From contig CAZMRW010000116.1 of NCBI GenBank assembly GCA_964568805.1, forward strand, positions 1-10,595: 10,595 bases of DNA, read 5' to 3'. The stretch is from CAZMRW01 sp964568805 (GTDB lineage Bacteria > Pseudomonadota > Gammaproteobacteria > Methylococcales > Methylomonadaceae). A program made the translations under genes and the position numbers. Of the stretch, positions 1 through 6,697 are shown piece after piece; position 1 is the first letter of the stretch, and every line of letters starts with the position of its first letter. Below the pieces are notes generated by a model. That model saw only the letters and a list, made by a program, of their open reading frames with translations, made no database searches and was not told the DNA's origin.

Positions 1-705
1 GCCATGGCAGGAATTGGCATAACCGGATGGGATTATGGCCAGGATGGTTTGGTGGCTACCGTGACGACAGAGCGCAGTCATCAGGCGACTGCCCGGCAGC
101 GGTTTTTGGACGAAGGTCCCTTGGCTTTCTTACCCTTATGCAATGGTCAGTGTTCCATTGTCTGGACCTTGAGCAGGGAATCCGCAAAGAATCATCTGGC
201 CTTGTCTGATACCGATTTTCTTGATGTCTTGCAGCAGGCTTCGGGAGGAATACTGGGCCAGATGCTGGCAGTCGGTCCCCGGGCGGCGTTCCCGCTACGA
301 TTCCAATATGCAAACCGTTATACCGATGATGGCTTTGTGCTGATTGGCGATGCCGCCCACGCCATGCATCCTCTGGCCGGGCAGGGTGCGAATGCCGGAT
401 TGTTGGATGCCGCGGCCATTGCGGAACTGGTCGTCAAGGCCAAACGGGCTAGAAGGCCTTTATCCGCTTCCGGTTCATTGCGACGTTATGAGCGTTGGCG
501 GAAGGGGGATAACCTATTGATGATGGCCGGCATGGATGTCATTAACAGAACCTATGGCGTCAAATTACAGCCCTTTGCCAAACTGCGTTCAGCCGGTATG
601 GACTGGATCAATCAGACGGACATGGTGAAATCTTGTTTTAATCGCTATGCGATGGGCTTGCGCGGCGATTTGCCAATATTGGCTGCCGGACAGATTTTTT
701 GGTAA
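1..705 (+). CDS. UbiH/UbiI-family FAD-dependent ubiquinone-biosynthesis hydroxylase, 3' part
   Basis: Members of this family hydroxylate the aromatic ring of the ubiquinone precursor, using FAD, NAD(P)H and O2, at the inner membrane. The frame is open from base 1, so the real start lies upstream; the ATG at position 4 is internal. About 234 residues are visible of a family normally near 400. The N-terminal Rossmann fold with its GxGxxG motif is missing. Visible signatures are the strand around LAFLPL followed by CSIVWTLS, and the second FAD motif GFVLIGDAAHAMHPLAGQGA at about residues 110-129, which contacts the FAD ribityl chain. The arrangement RRYERWRKGDN and the ending with NRYAMGLRGDLP fit the UbiI/UbiH branch better than UbiF. 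The ring position hydroxylated cannot be settled from this fragment, so no symbol is given. In gammaproteobacteria two such genes often lie in tandem, so this could be the last gene of a ubi operon. Confidence 0.9.
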   Translation, partial: AMAGIGITGWDYGQDGLVATVTTERSHQATARQRFLDEGPLAFLPLCNGQCSIVWTLSRESAKNHLALSDTDFLDVLQQASGGILGQMLAVGPRAAFPLRFQYANRYTDDGFVLIGDAAHAMHPLAGQGANAGLLDAAAIAELVVKAKRARRPLSASGSLRRYERWRKGDNLLMMAGMDVINRTYGVKLQPFAKLRSAGMDWINQTDMVKSCFNRYAMGLRGDLPILAAGQIFW

Positions 706-754
706 GTGATTTGGACTTAAATACTGAAAAAAGCTAATATTTTCTGAATTGGAG

Positions 755-784
755 TTTACCCGGATTGCCAGCTTCTGGTATATT
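755..784 (+). promoter_or_regulatory. Candidate sigma-70 promoter for the small membrane protein gene
   Basis: TTTACC at 755-760 (4 of 6 matches to TTGACA) and TATATT at 779-784 (5 of 6 to TATAAT) are separated by 18 bases. Transcription would start near 791 and give a leader of about 80 bases before the ATG at 874. This is a match to consensus only. Confidence 0.4.
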
Positions 785-788
785 CATT

Positions 789-840
789 GCCGGCAAGATT
801 ATTTGCCAAAAGTCCGGTAATCTTAATCAAAAAGACCGGC
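789..840 (+). promoter_or_regulatory. Nested inverted repeats in the presumed 5' leader
   Basis: GCCGG (789-793) pairs with CCGGC (836-840). Just inside, AAGATTA (795-801) pairs with TAATCTT (818-824), leaving a 16-base loop. The two stems can form together as one interrupted hairpin ending 17 bases before the Shine-Dalgarno sequence. No U tract follows on the + strand, so it does not look like an intrinsic terminator for the upstream gene. It may be a structured leader; function unknown. Confidence 0.35.
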
Positions 841-857
841 GATAAAAATAAAATTTT

Positions 858-868
858 GAGGAGGAGAG
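858..868 (+). promoter_or_regulatory. Strong ribosome binding site that sets the start at 874
   Basis: GAGGAGGAGAG lies five bases before the ATG at 874 and contains GGAGG-type complementarity to the 16S rRNA 3' end. The in-frame ATG at 787 has no comparable site and would place a basic stretch ahead of the membrane anchor, so 874 is the preferred start. Confidence 0.75.
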
Positions 869-873
869 CTGTT

Positions 874-1329
874 ATGACTGAAGGGTTGTTTATCTTAACG
901 ACTATTTTTGTTGCGTATGTTGTCTATCAGGTAGTCAACGATCGCAATACATCTGCAAAATCCCCCGAGCGGGAATCGGAATCAGCAAAAAGGGCTGAAC
1001 CGGTTAAACCGCCACAACAGCAGCCGGCTGTGAAAAAGGAACCGGCGTCTCCTCCCCCCGAGCCAGTGATTGCGGAAAGTGCCGCCCCGGCAACTTCCAC
1101 ACCGCCGCCAGCCGCAGCCGGTAAATCCGGATTACGCGATCCGAAAACGGGTGAAGTTTCTACAGCCTATACGAATTATCGTTTCACTAAACGCTGGATA
1201 AAAGACGCGTTGGTTGCCGAAGGCCTGTTAACGAAAGTTTATAAAAATAATGAGTTGGATGCCGATACGGAAGCTAAGATAAAAGCGGCGCTGGCAAAGC
1301 TTGAAGTTATGGATAAATACCGGGCTTAG
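874..1329 (+). CDS. Small membrane-anchored protein with proline-rich linker, unknown function
   Basis: A 151-residue protein that I do not recognise by name. From the ATG at 874, residues 5-20 (LFILTTIFVAYVVYQV) form one hydrophobic segment right at the N-terminus, which could be a signal anchor. Residues about 22-105 are a low-complexity linker, first charged (Lys/Glu/Ser) and then rich in Pro and Ala. The last 60 residues, from GKSGLRDPKTGEV to the end, look folded: they hold aromatic and basic residues (TNYRFTKRWIKDAL) followed by an amphipathic Lys/Ala/Glu helix. The layout of anchor, spacer and small C-terminal domain suggests a domain held at a distance from the inner membrane. It has its own promoter candidate and a strong Shine-Dalgarno site. 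The gene downstream points the other way, so context gives no functional hint. Coding status is well supported; the role is open. Confidence 0.75.
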   Translation: MTEGLFILTTIFVAYVVYQVVNDRNTSAKSPERESESAKRAEPVKPPQQQPAVKKEPASPPPEPVIAESAAPATSTPPPAAAGKSGLRDPKTGEVSTAYTNYRFTKRWIKDALVAEGLLTKVYKNNELDADTEAKIKAALAKLEVMDKYRA

Positions 1330-1386
1330 AACAACCGGACAAAACCCGGCAAGCTATGAAATGGCTAGTCTATTTTCCAGCAGCAA

Positions 1387-1526
1387 ACTTAGGCGCATTA
1401 AATCTATAGCGACAGAAAATACGGGCCCGGTTCAGTCCCTGTGTTAATCAGATGCTGTCGCATTCTCCCCCTCTTAGGCCTATATGCTGGTTGAATAGGC
1501 CTGAGTGCCATATAAAGCGCCTTAGT
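1387..1526. repeat. Nested inverted-repeat element, possible structured RNA or MITE-like insertion
   Basis: The 228-base gap between two convergent genes holds three sets of inverted repeats. The outer arms, 1387-1400 and 1513-1526, are complementary at 12 of 14 positions around AGGCGC/GCGCCT. Inside lie a perfect 7-base pair of arms, GCGACAG (1409-1415) and CTGTCGC (1455-1461), and an 11-base stem, 1473-1483 with 1495-1505, that includes one G-U pair and an 11-base loop. The loop of the first inner stem carries the palindrome CGGGCCCG (1422-1429). All three stems can form together, giving a three-way junction of about 140 nt. The G-U pair is possible only if the + strand is transcribed. No clear target-site duplication and no U tract are visible. 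It could be an ncRNA, a miniature transposon relic, or a bidirectional termination region. Confidence 0.5.
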
Positions 1527-1557
1527 GATAGGCAACAAAAGGGAACTCCCGGCTTTG

Positions 1558-2901
1558 CTAACTATCCAGATCCAGTTTCTTTAACCGATAGCGAAATGAT
1601 CTGAATGACAGCCCAAGCTGTTTAGCAGCCGCAGTCTTATTCCATTTGTTTTCTTCCAATGCCAGCAGGATGGCCTCTCGCTCAATTTTTTCAAGATAAT
1701 CTTCAAGCGACCCCTGTGCAGGATCGTATTTCAGCGGATCTGAATCGGTATCGGCGCTGAGTGGAAGGTTCAGGTCATCGACCTCAATATTTTTTCCATC
1801 GTATAGCGCGAGCGCCCGTTCGAGGATATTTTCAAGTTCACGAATATTGCCCGGAAATTGATAGCGTTGCAGCGCCGCCAGAGCGGAAGGCGATAATTGC
1901 GGCTTATTGGGACTGTCATCGCCAATTAGTTTGGTCAGGATATGCTCGGTCAATTCCGGAATATCGGAAGCGCGATCGCGCAAGGGCGGCACATGCAGAT
2001 CGATGACATTGATACGGTAAAATAAATCTTGTCGAAAGCTCCCGTTATGGACCATCTCCGCCAGGTTTTTATGGGTGGCGCTGAGTACCCTGACATCGAC
2101 CGGGATTTCCTGTTGTTCTCCTACCGGACGGATTTTTTTTTCCTGGATTGCTCTTAATAACTTGACTTGCAACGAGGGAGGAAGATCGGCTATTTCATCC
2201 AGGAACAGGGTACCACCTTCAGCGGCCTGAAACAGGCCTTTTTTATCGTTAACCGCGCCGGTAAAACTGCCTTTTTTATGACCGAAAAACTCACTTTCCA
2301 TCAACTCCAACGGTATGGCGCCGCAGTTGATTGCGACGAATGGTTTTTCACTGCGGGTGCTTTGCTTATGAATGAGTCTGGCGACCAATTCCTTGCCGGA
2401 ACCGGATTCACCCCGTATATAAACAGGCGCTTGGCTGCGGGCAAGTTTTTCAATTTTAGCCCGGATTTCACGCATGACTGCGGAATCGCCAAGCAGCGAA
2501 TAGCGGGTGCGTCTTTCCTTTACCAGAGCCATATGGGTAAATTTTAACGCGTTGCTGACGAGTTGCCTTAAACTCGTCAGGTTGACGGGTTTGGAAATAA
2601 AGTCGAAAGCGCCTTTTTTCATAGCCAAAATAGCTGTATCCATGCTGCCATGAGCCGTAATGACGGCAACAGGTATGGGTTTTGGCGCCGACTGGATGAA
2701 GTCCACCAGATCAAGACCATCGCCGTCGGGCAATCTCAAGTCGGTCAGACAAAGATCGAATGGCTTTTGCTGCAATAGTATTTTGGCGGTCGCAATATTT
2801 TCAGCGGTGCAGGTTTCGATATCCATTCTGTTCAATGTGATTTCCAGCAGCTCACGGATATCCGGCTCGTCATCTACAATCAATGTCAGTGATTTTTTCA
2901 T
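1558..2901 (-). CDS. pilR: PilR, sigma-54-dependent response regulator of type IV pilus genes
   Basis: A 447-residue NtrC-class activator, the usual PilR length. The receiver domain (about 1-120) has the acidic pair D10/D11, phosphoacceptor D54 in LTDLRLPDG, and K104. The AAA+ domain (about 135-370) shows Walker A GESGSGKE (164-171), the sigma-54 contact loop as GSFTGA (211-216), Walker B TLFLDEI (231-237) and the arginine-finger region with FYRINV and PLRDR. A Fis-type helix-turn-helix sits at 420-441 (NKTAAAKQLGLSFRSFRYRL). After phosphorylation by PilS it should oligomerise, hydrolyse ATP and open sigma-54 promoters; the classical target is the major pilin gene pilA, which is not in this window. 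Its ATG overlaps the PilS stop as ATGA and has no clear Shine-Dalgarno sequence, which points to translational coupling. The assignment rests on domain order plus pairing with a six-helix PilS-like kinase. Confidence 0.9.
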   Translation of the reverse strand: MKKSLTLIVDDEPDIRELLEITLNRMDIETCTAENIATAKILLQQKPFDLCLTDLRLPDGDGLDLVDFIQSAPKPIPVAVITAHGSMDTAILAMKKGAFDFISKPVNLTSLRQLVSNALKFTHMALVKERRTRYSLLGDSAVMREIRAKIEKLARSQAPVYIRGESGSGKELVARLIHKQSTRSEKPFVAINCGAIPLELMESEFFGHKKGSFTGAVNDKKGLFQAAEGGTLFLDEIADLPPSLQVKLLRAIQEKKIRPVGEQQEIPVDVRVLSATHKNLAEMVHNGSFRQDLFYRINVIDLHVPPLRDRASDIPELTEHILTKLIGDDSPNKPQLSPSALAALQRYQFPGNIRELENILERALALYDGKNIEVDDLNLPLSADTDSDPLKYDPAQGSLEDYLEKIEREAILLALEENKWNKTAAAKQLGLSFRSFRYRLKKLDLDS

Positions 2902-4526
2902 ATTTCGATTATGGTATGTTCAGCATCTATTAAGCAAAGCCGAAAACAATTTCGTTTATTTTCTGTTAAGTGATAACTTAATTTTGCCTGATTCAGTTCA
3001 GCCAGTTCTCTAGAGATAAAAAGTCCTAATCCTGTTCCTTCGGAAGATGTCGTGAAAAAAGGTTCAAACAGATGGTTAAGCTGTTCACGGCTGATGGCAG
3101 GGCCGTTATCGATGATGTTTATGCAAGGCATATGCTGATTATTAAAACAGTGCAGCACGATGGCGCCTTCCTCCGGATGGCCGTATTTAAGCGCATTAAG
3201 GCAAAGATTGTCCATGATCTGCTTCAAGTGTCCCTGATCCATAAAAGCGAATAAGGAACCATCGGGACTAGAAAGTTTGAATGCATCGCTATTGACGCCA
3301 TGTTCAAGGGTAAAATTTTTCAGGTAATTATCCAGCCACGGTTTCAGATGGATTTTTTCTCTTCTGGATGCTGTTCGTCTGGAAAGCTTTAAGATGTCTT
3401 CGATGATATGATTAACGCGGTTCGAATTATCCTTAATAATTTCGATAAGACGATAATCCTGAGCGGATAAATCCGGGTTTTCCCTTAATAGTTGGCCGGC
3501 ATGGCTGATCGCCCCCAGGGGATTTCGTATCTCGTGAGCAATACTGGCGGTCAGCCGTCCTAAAGAAGCGAGTTTGCTTTGCTGTAAACGCTGATTGTAA
3601 AGCGCAATATCCTGAAGAATCAACATGTAATAATATTCTTTTCGTGTTGGAAGCGCCATGAATCGTATTCGAATTTCCGCTTGCCCATAAAATTGCAGCA
3701 TGACAAACTCCTGTTCCGAATCGGTCAACCACTTCTGAAACGCAGCTGATAATGGTTGGGAAATTTCGCTAAGATGAGCCGGGGCAAACGGCAAATTGAT
3801 TAATCGTAATGAGGCTTCATTAGCCATCTGAATCATTTGGTTTTCGTTGGTAATAATGATTCCGGACTGAAGGTGGTGAATAATATATTGATTGAGTTCT
3901 TCCAGGTCAGCTATAGTTTGTTGCCGTTGATTGGCTAGTTGTAGAATCTGCTCACTGCGTTTCGCCAGGATATGGGACACGAGGGCAGTGGCCAGATACG
4001 ATGCTCCCATCATGCCGGTATAAGCATAGGAAGTTTTTTGGAAAATGTCGCCAAAGTCGGAATACACCTGTTCGGCCAAAATTGCCAAACTGGCCAAGGC
4101 GGCAAACAGCATCGCGCACCGTCCGCCGATGGTCAAGCCGCCGGCTGCAATCGATACCGCCAGTAAAATGCCCATGCCGCTGCTGATGCCGCCGCAAGAA
4201 TGCATTATCAGGGTAAGTAATACGATGTCGGTAAAAATCAGCGATTGCGCTTGCGCAGCGTAACTGGTGAGTTGCCAGCGTATGCAGATAGCCGATATGA
4301 TGGTGATAAAAAAATAGATTAGACTGCATCGAACATACAAAACATTGTTTAATGAACCCAACAGGGAAGGTCCGATACCGCCATAAAATAAGATAATTAA
4401 CAGACAGGCCAGCAGAAAACGATAGATCAGAAAAACCTTGAGCAACAGCCAGGCTTGACTGGCGGGGATACCATAACCTTTGGAAAATGGGCAGGGATAG
4501 ATGGTTTCAGTGAGGGTTTCTGTCAT
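2898..4526 (-). CDS. pilS: PilS, membrane sensor histidine kinase paired with PilR
   Basis: A 542-residue kinase. About six hydrophobic segments lie between residues 27 and 187, with little periplasmic sequence, as in Pseudomonas PilS, which senses within the membrane. A linker helix (about 190-212) leads into a PAS-like domain (about 210-310; SGIIITNENQMIQMANEAS). The dimerisation domain carries the phospho-acceptor His331 in SIAHEIRNPLGAISHAG. The ATPase domain has the N box DNLCLNALKYG (439-449), the G1 box DNGP (473-476), the F box LFEPFFTT (486-493) and the G2 box GTGLGL (497-502). All catalytic boxes are intact. In the known system PilS phosphorylates PilR and monitors inner-membrane pilin. 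The start at 4526 is the only Met ahead of the first membrane segment, but its ribosome site is poor (AAGAAAAG directly before ATG), which suggests low expression. It overlaps pilR by four bases. Confidence 0.9.
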   Translation of the reverse strand: MTETLTETIYPCPFSKGYGIPASQAWLLLKVFLIYRFLLACLLIILFYGGIGPSLLGSLNNVLYVRCSLIYFFITIISAICIRWQLTSYAAQAQSLIFTDIVLLTLIMHSCGGISSGMGILLAVSIAAGGLTIGGRCAMLFAALASLAILAEQVYSDFGDIFQKTSYAYTGMMGASYLATALVSHILAKRSEQILQLANQRQQTIADLEELNQYIIHHLQSGIIITNENQMIQMANEASLRLINLPFAPAHLSEISQPLSAAFQKWLTDSEQEFVMLQFYGQAEIRIRFMALPTRKEYYYMLILQDIALYNQRLQQSKLASLGRLTASIAHEIRNPLGAISHAGQLLRENPDLSAQDYRLIEIIKDNSNRVNHIIEDILKLSRRTASRREKIHLKPWLDNYLKNFTLEHGVNSDAFKLSSPDGSLFAFMDQGHLKQIMDNLCLNALKYGHPEEGAIVLHCFNNQHMPCINIIDNGPAISREQLNHLFEPFFTTSSEGTGLGLFISRELAELNQAKLSYHLTENKRNCFRLCLIDAEHTIIEI

Positions 4527-4582
4527 CTTTTCTTATATTCGATGGCGTTTTGCCGGGACTTCGTTAGAATAATCGTTTTTTA

Positions 4583-4612
4583 AGCATAGCATCGATAACG
4601 AAACTTGAACAA
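4583..4612 (-). promoter_or_regulatory. Weak candidate promoter for pilS-pilR
   Basis: Read on the - strand, TTGTTC (4612-4607) and TATGCT (4588-4583) are spaced by 18 bases and would start transcription about 50 bases before the pilS ATG. Each box is a partial match (3 of 6 and 4 of 6). The divergent sucC promoter must also lie within these 124 bases, but I could not pick one convincingly; TTGAAC at 4605-4610 is a possible -35. Confidence 0.25.
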
Positions 4613-4619
4613 AATATGC

Positions 4620-4634
4620 ACCGGATTTACCGGT
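4620..4634 (+). promoter_or_regulatory. Perfect dyad ACCGG-N5-CCGGT ahead of sucC
   Basis: A 15-base perfect dyad (5-base arms, 5-base centre) ends five bases before the sucC Shine-Dalgarno sequence AGGAG (4640-4644). It could be a protein-binding operator or a small leader hairpin. It shares the octamer TTACCGGT with a palindrome before parA (9258-9267). Confidence 0.3.
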
Positions 4635-4650
4635 CTACCAGGAGCGAGTA

Positions 4651-5817
4651 ATGAATATTCATGAATATCAGGCCAAGCAGTTATTTCGGAATTACGGAAT
4701 ACCTGTTCCTGACGGGAAGCATGCGACGACGCCTGAGAGTGCCGAGCAGATTGCCAAAGAATTGGGCGGCGGCGGATGGGTGGTTAAAGCCCAGGTTCAT
4801 GCCGGCGGCCGCGGAAAAGTCGGCGGAGTCAAACTGGCCAAGGAATTTTCCGAAGTTGCGGAATTTAGCCGCGATCTGTTAGGTAAACGGCTGGTAACGA
4901 TTCAGACAGATAGGTCGGGATTACCCGTTAATTCGTTGCTGGTAGAGAAAACGTACCCGATCAAGCGGGAACTCTACCTTAGTCTTCTGGTTGACCGCAG
5001 CAGCGAACGCATGATTTTTATCGCTTCGGCGGCGGGAGGTATGGATATTGAAACCGTCGCCCATGAAACCCCCGAACGGATTATTACCGTGCAAATCCAT
5101 CCTGCTGCCGGTTTGCAGGCTTATCAATGCAGACGATGCGCTTACGCACTGGGATTAAAAGGGAGTCAGATCAAAGCGCTAACCGGCATCATGCAGGGTA
5201 TGGTCGAGCTGTTTTTGGCAAAAGACGCCAGTCAAATTGAAATTAATCCATTGATAGAAACGGACAGCGGCGATTTAATGGCGCTGGATGCAAAAATTAA
5301 TTTTGATGATAACGCCGTTGCGGCTCATCCGGACATCCTGGCGATGAAGGATCCGGAACAGGAAGACGCAAAGGAAAACAAGGCCCAGCAATTCGGATTA
5401 AACTACATTACCCTTGACGGCACGATAGGCTGCATGGTCAACGGCGCCGGACTGGCTATGGCGACCATGGATCTGGTCAAGCTGAAAGGCGGCAAGCCGG
5501 CCAATTTTCTCGATGTAGGCGGCGGCACCAATGTCGATAAAGTTTGCGAAGCGTTTAAACTGATTCTGTCAGACGGCAATGTCAAGGCTGTCCTGGTCAA
5601 TATTTTCGGCGGCATCGTCCAGTGCGATATTATTGCGACGGGTATTCTGGCTGCCGTAAAGGAAGTCCACGTGGCCGTACCGGTGGTGGTTCGTCTGGAA
5701 GGCACCAATGCCGAAGAAGGCAGGGCTTTGCTGAGTAATACCGGCCTTAATCTATATGCCGCGGATGATTTGACCCATGCGGCTGAACAAGTCGTTGCAC
5801 TGGCGGAGGCCGTATGA
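4651..5817 (+). CDS. sucC: Succinyl-CoA synthetase (ADP-forming) beta subunit
   Basis: A 388-residue protein, the same length as E. coli SucC and alike along its whole length. With SucD it interconverts succinyl-CoA and succinate with nucleotide phosphorylation in the TCA cycle. The N-terminal ATP-grasp domain has K46, the nucleotide loop around HAGGRGK (50-56) and E107. Metal ligands are N199 (EINP) and D213 (LDAK). The C-terminal part has N264 (MVNGAGLAM) and the substrate loop GGIV (320-323). Residue 324 is Gln, where E. coli has Arg in GGIVRCD; this sits beside the succinate-contacting loop and is noted as a finding. The start is supported by AGGAG at 4640-4644, six bases before ATG. The stop overlaps the sucD start as ATGA. 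Malate-CoA ligase (MtkA of the serine cycle) is a close relative and the main alternative; overall the sequence looks more like SucC. Confidence 0.93.
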   Translation: MNIHEYQAKQLFRNYGIPVPDGKHATTPESAEQIAKELGGGGWVVKAQVHAGGRGKVGGVKLAKEFSEVAEFSRDLLGKRLVTIQTDRSGLPVNSLLVEKTYPIKRELYLSLLVDRSSERMIFIASAAGGMDIETVAHETPERIITVQIHPAAGLQAYQCRRCAYALGLKGSQIKALTGIMQGMVELFLAKDASQIEINPLIETDSGDLMALDAKINFDDNAVAAHPDILAMKDPEQEDAKENKAQQFGLNYITLDGTIGCMVNGAGLAMATMDLVKLKGGKPANFLDVGGGTNVDKVCEAFKLILSDGNVKAVLVNIFGGIVQCDIIATGILAAVKEVHVAVPVVVRLEGTNAEEGRALLSNTGLNLYAADDLTHAAEQVVALAEAV

Positions 5818-6692
5818 GCATCTTGATCAATAAAGACACTAAAGTCATCTGCCAGGGTTTTACCGGCAAACAGGGCACCTTTCATTCGCGGCAGGCGCTG
5901 GAATACGGCACCAAACTGGTCGGCGGCGTCACCCCGGAACGCGGCGGGGAAAGTCATTTGGGTTTGCCGGTATTCAATACCGTTCAGGACGCTGTCGACA
6001 GCACCGGCGCCGATGCCAGCGTCATCTATGTGCCGCCGTTTTATGCGGCTGATGCGATACTGGAAGCAGTCGATGCCGGCGTTAAACTCATCGTCTGCAT
6101 CACCGAAGGCATACCGATACTGCAAATGATGCGCGTAAAGGCAGCAATGGCCGGAACGGACGCCTTATTGATCGGCCCCAATTGCCCCGGCGTCATTACG
6201 CCGGGCGAATGTAAAATCGGCATCATGCCGGGTAAGATTCATATGCCGGGTTCTATCGGGATCGTTTCTCGTTCCGGCACATTGACCTATGAATCGGTGC
6301 ATCAGACGACCACGCAGGGTTTGGGACAAAGCTCCTGCGTCGGTATCGGCGGAGACCCTATTCACGGCATGAATTTTGTCGATGTACTCAGCCGTTTTCA
6401 GCAGGACGAGCAGACCAAAGGCATCGTGATGGTCGGCGAAATCGGCGGCGGCGAAGAAGAAGATGCGGCGGCCTATATCAAAGCCTATGTCACTAAACCG
6501 GTGGTGGCTTATATTGCCGGACAAACTGCACCGCCAGGCAAGAGAATGGGTCATGCCGGCGCCATTGTAACCGGCGGCAAGGGCACGGCGGAAGGTAAGG
6601 TGGCGGCGCTGAAAGCTGCGGGGGTAGAGGTTGTCAATTCGCCGACGGATATTGGTGTCGCCATGCTGAGGTGCTTGCAGGTTTCCGGGTAA
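5814..6692 (+). CDS. sucD: Succinyl-CoA synthetase (ADP-forming) alpha subunit
   Basis: A 292-residue protein, close to E. coli SucD (289). It binds CoA through the N-terminal Rossmann domain (VICQGFTGKQGTFHS, residues 11-25) and carries the phosphohistidine during catalysis. That residue is H247 in RMGHAGAI (244-251). Other family marks are GGVTPERGG (37-45), GPNCPGVITPGECKIGIMPG (121-140), SRSGTLTYE (152-160), GIGGDPI (177-183) and GEIGG (208-212). The segment IYVPPFYAADAI (71-82) is slightly unusual: relatives commonly have a third Pro and no Tyr there, but the length is unchanged. The start overlaps the sucC stop by four bases and has GGAGG at 5805-5809 inside sucC, which favours coupled 1:1 synthesis of the two subunits. 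The gene ends five bases before nadE. Confidence 0.95.
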   Translation: MSILINKDTKVICQGFTGKQGTFHSRQALEYGTKLVGGVTPERGGESHLGLPVFNTVQDAVDSTGADASVIYVPPFYAADAILEAVDAGVKLIVCITEGIPILQMMRVKAAMAGTDALLIGPNCPGVITPGECKIGIMPGKIHMPGSIGIVSRSGTLTYESVHQTTTQGLGQSSCVGIGGDPIHGMNFVDVLSRFQQDEQTKGIVMVGEIGGGEEEDAAAYIKAYVTKPVVAYIAGQTAPPGKRMGHAGAIVTGGKGTAEGKVAALKAAGVEVVNSPTDIGVAMLRCLQVSG

Positions 6693-6697
6693 AACGA

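Noticed and set aside
787..873. ATG at 787 as start of the small membrane protein
   Set aside because: It has no good ribosome site, overlaps the candidate promoter's start region and leader hairpin, and would put a basic tail ahead of the anchor; 874 has a strong Shine-Dalgarno site.
1387..1526. Confident call as a MITE with target-site duplication
   Set aside because: The flanks show only a loose GCAA similarity at unequal distances, so no duplication can be claimed.
5403..6125. A 240-codon open frame antisense to the sucC/sucD junction
   Set aside because: It lies wholly opposite two well-conserved genes, shows no recognisable domain, and long antisense frames are common opposite codon-biased genes.
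4651..6692. mtkA-mtkB malate-CoA ligase instead of sucC-sucD
   Set aside because: Lengths and most motifs follow E. coli SucC/SucD closely, and no serine-cycle genes are adjacent. The option is kept only as an alternative because of Gln324.
6671..6697. GTG at 6671 as the nadE start
   Set aside because: It overlaps the end of sucD by 22 bases and adds residues before the conserved N-terminal strand; the ATG at 6698 fits the family better.
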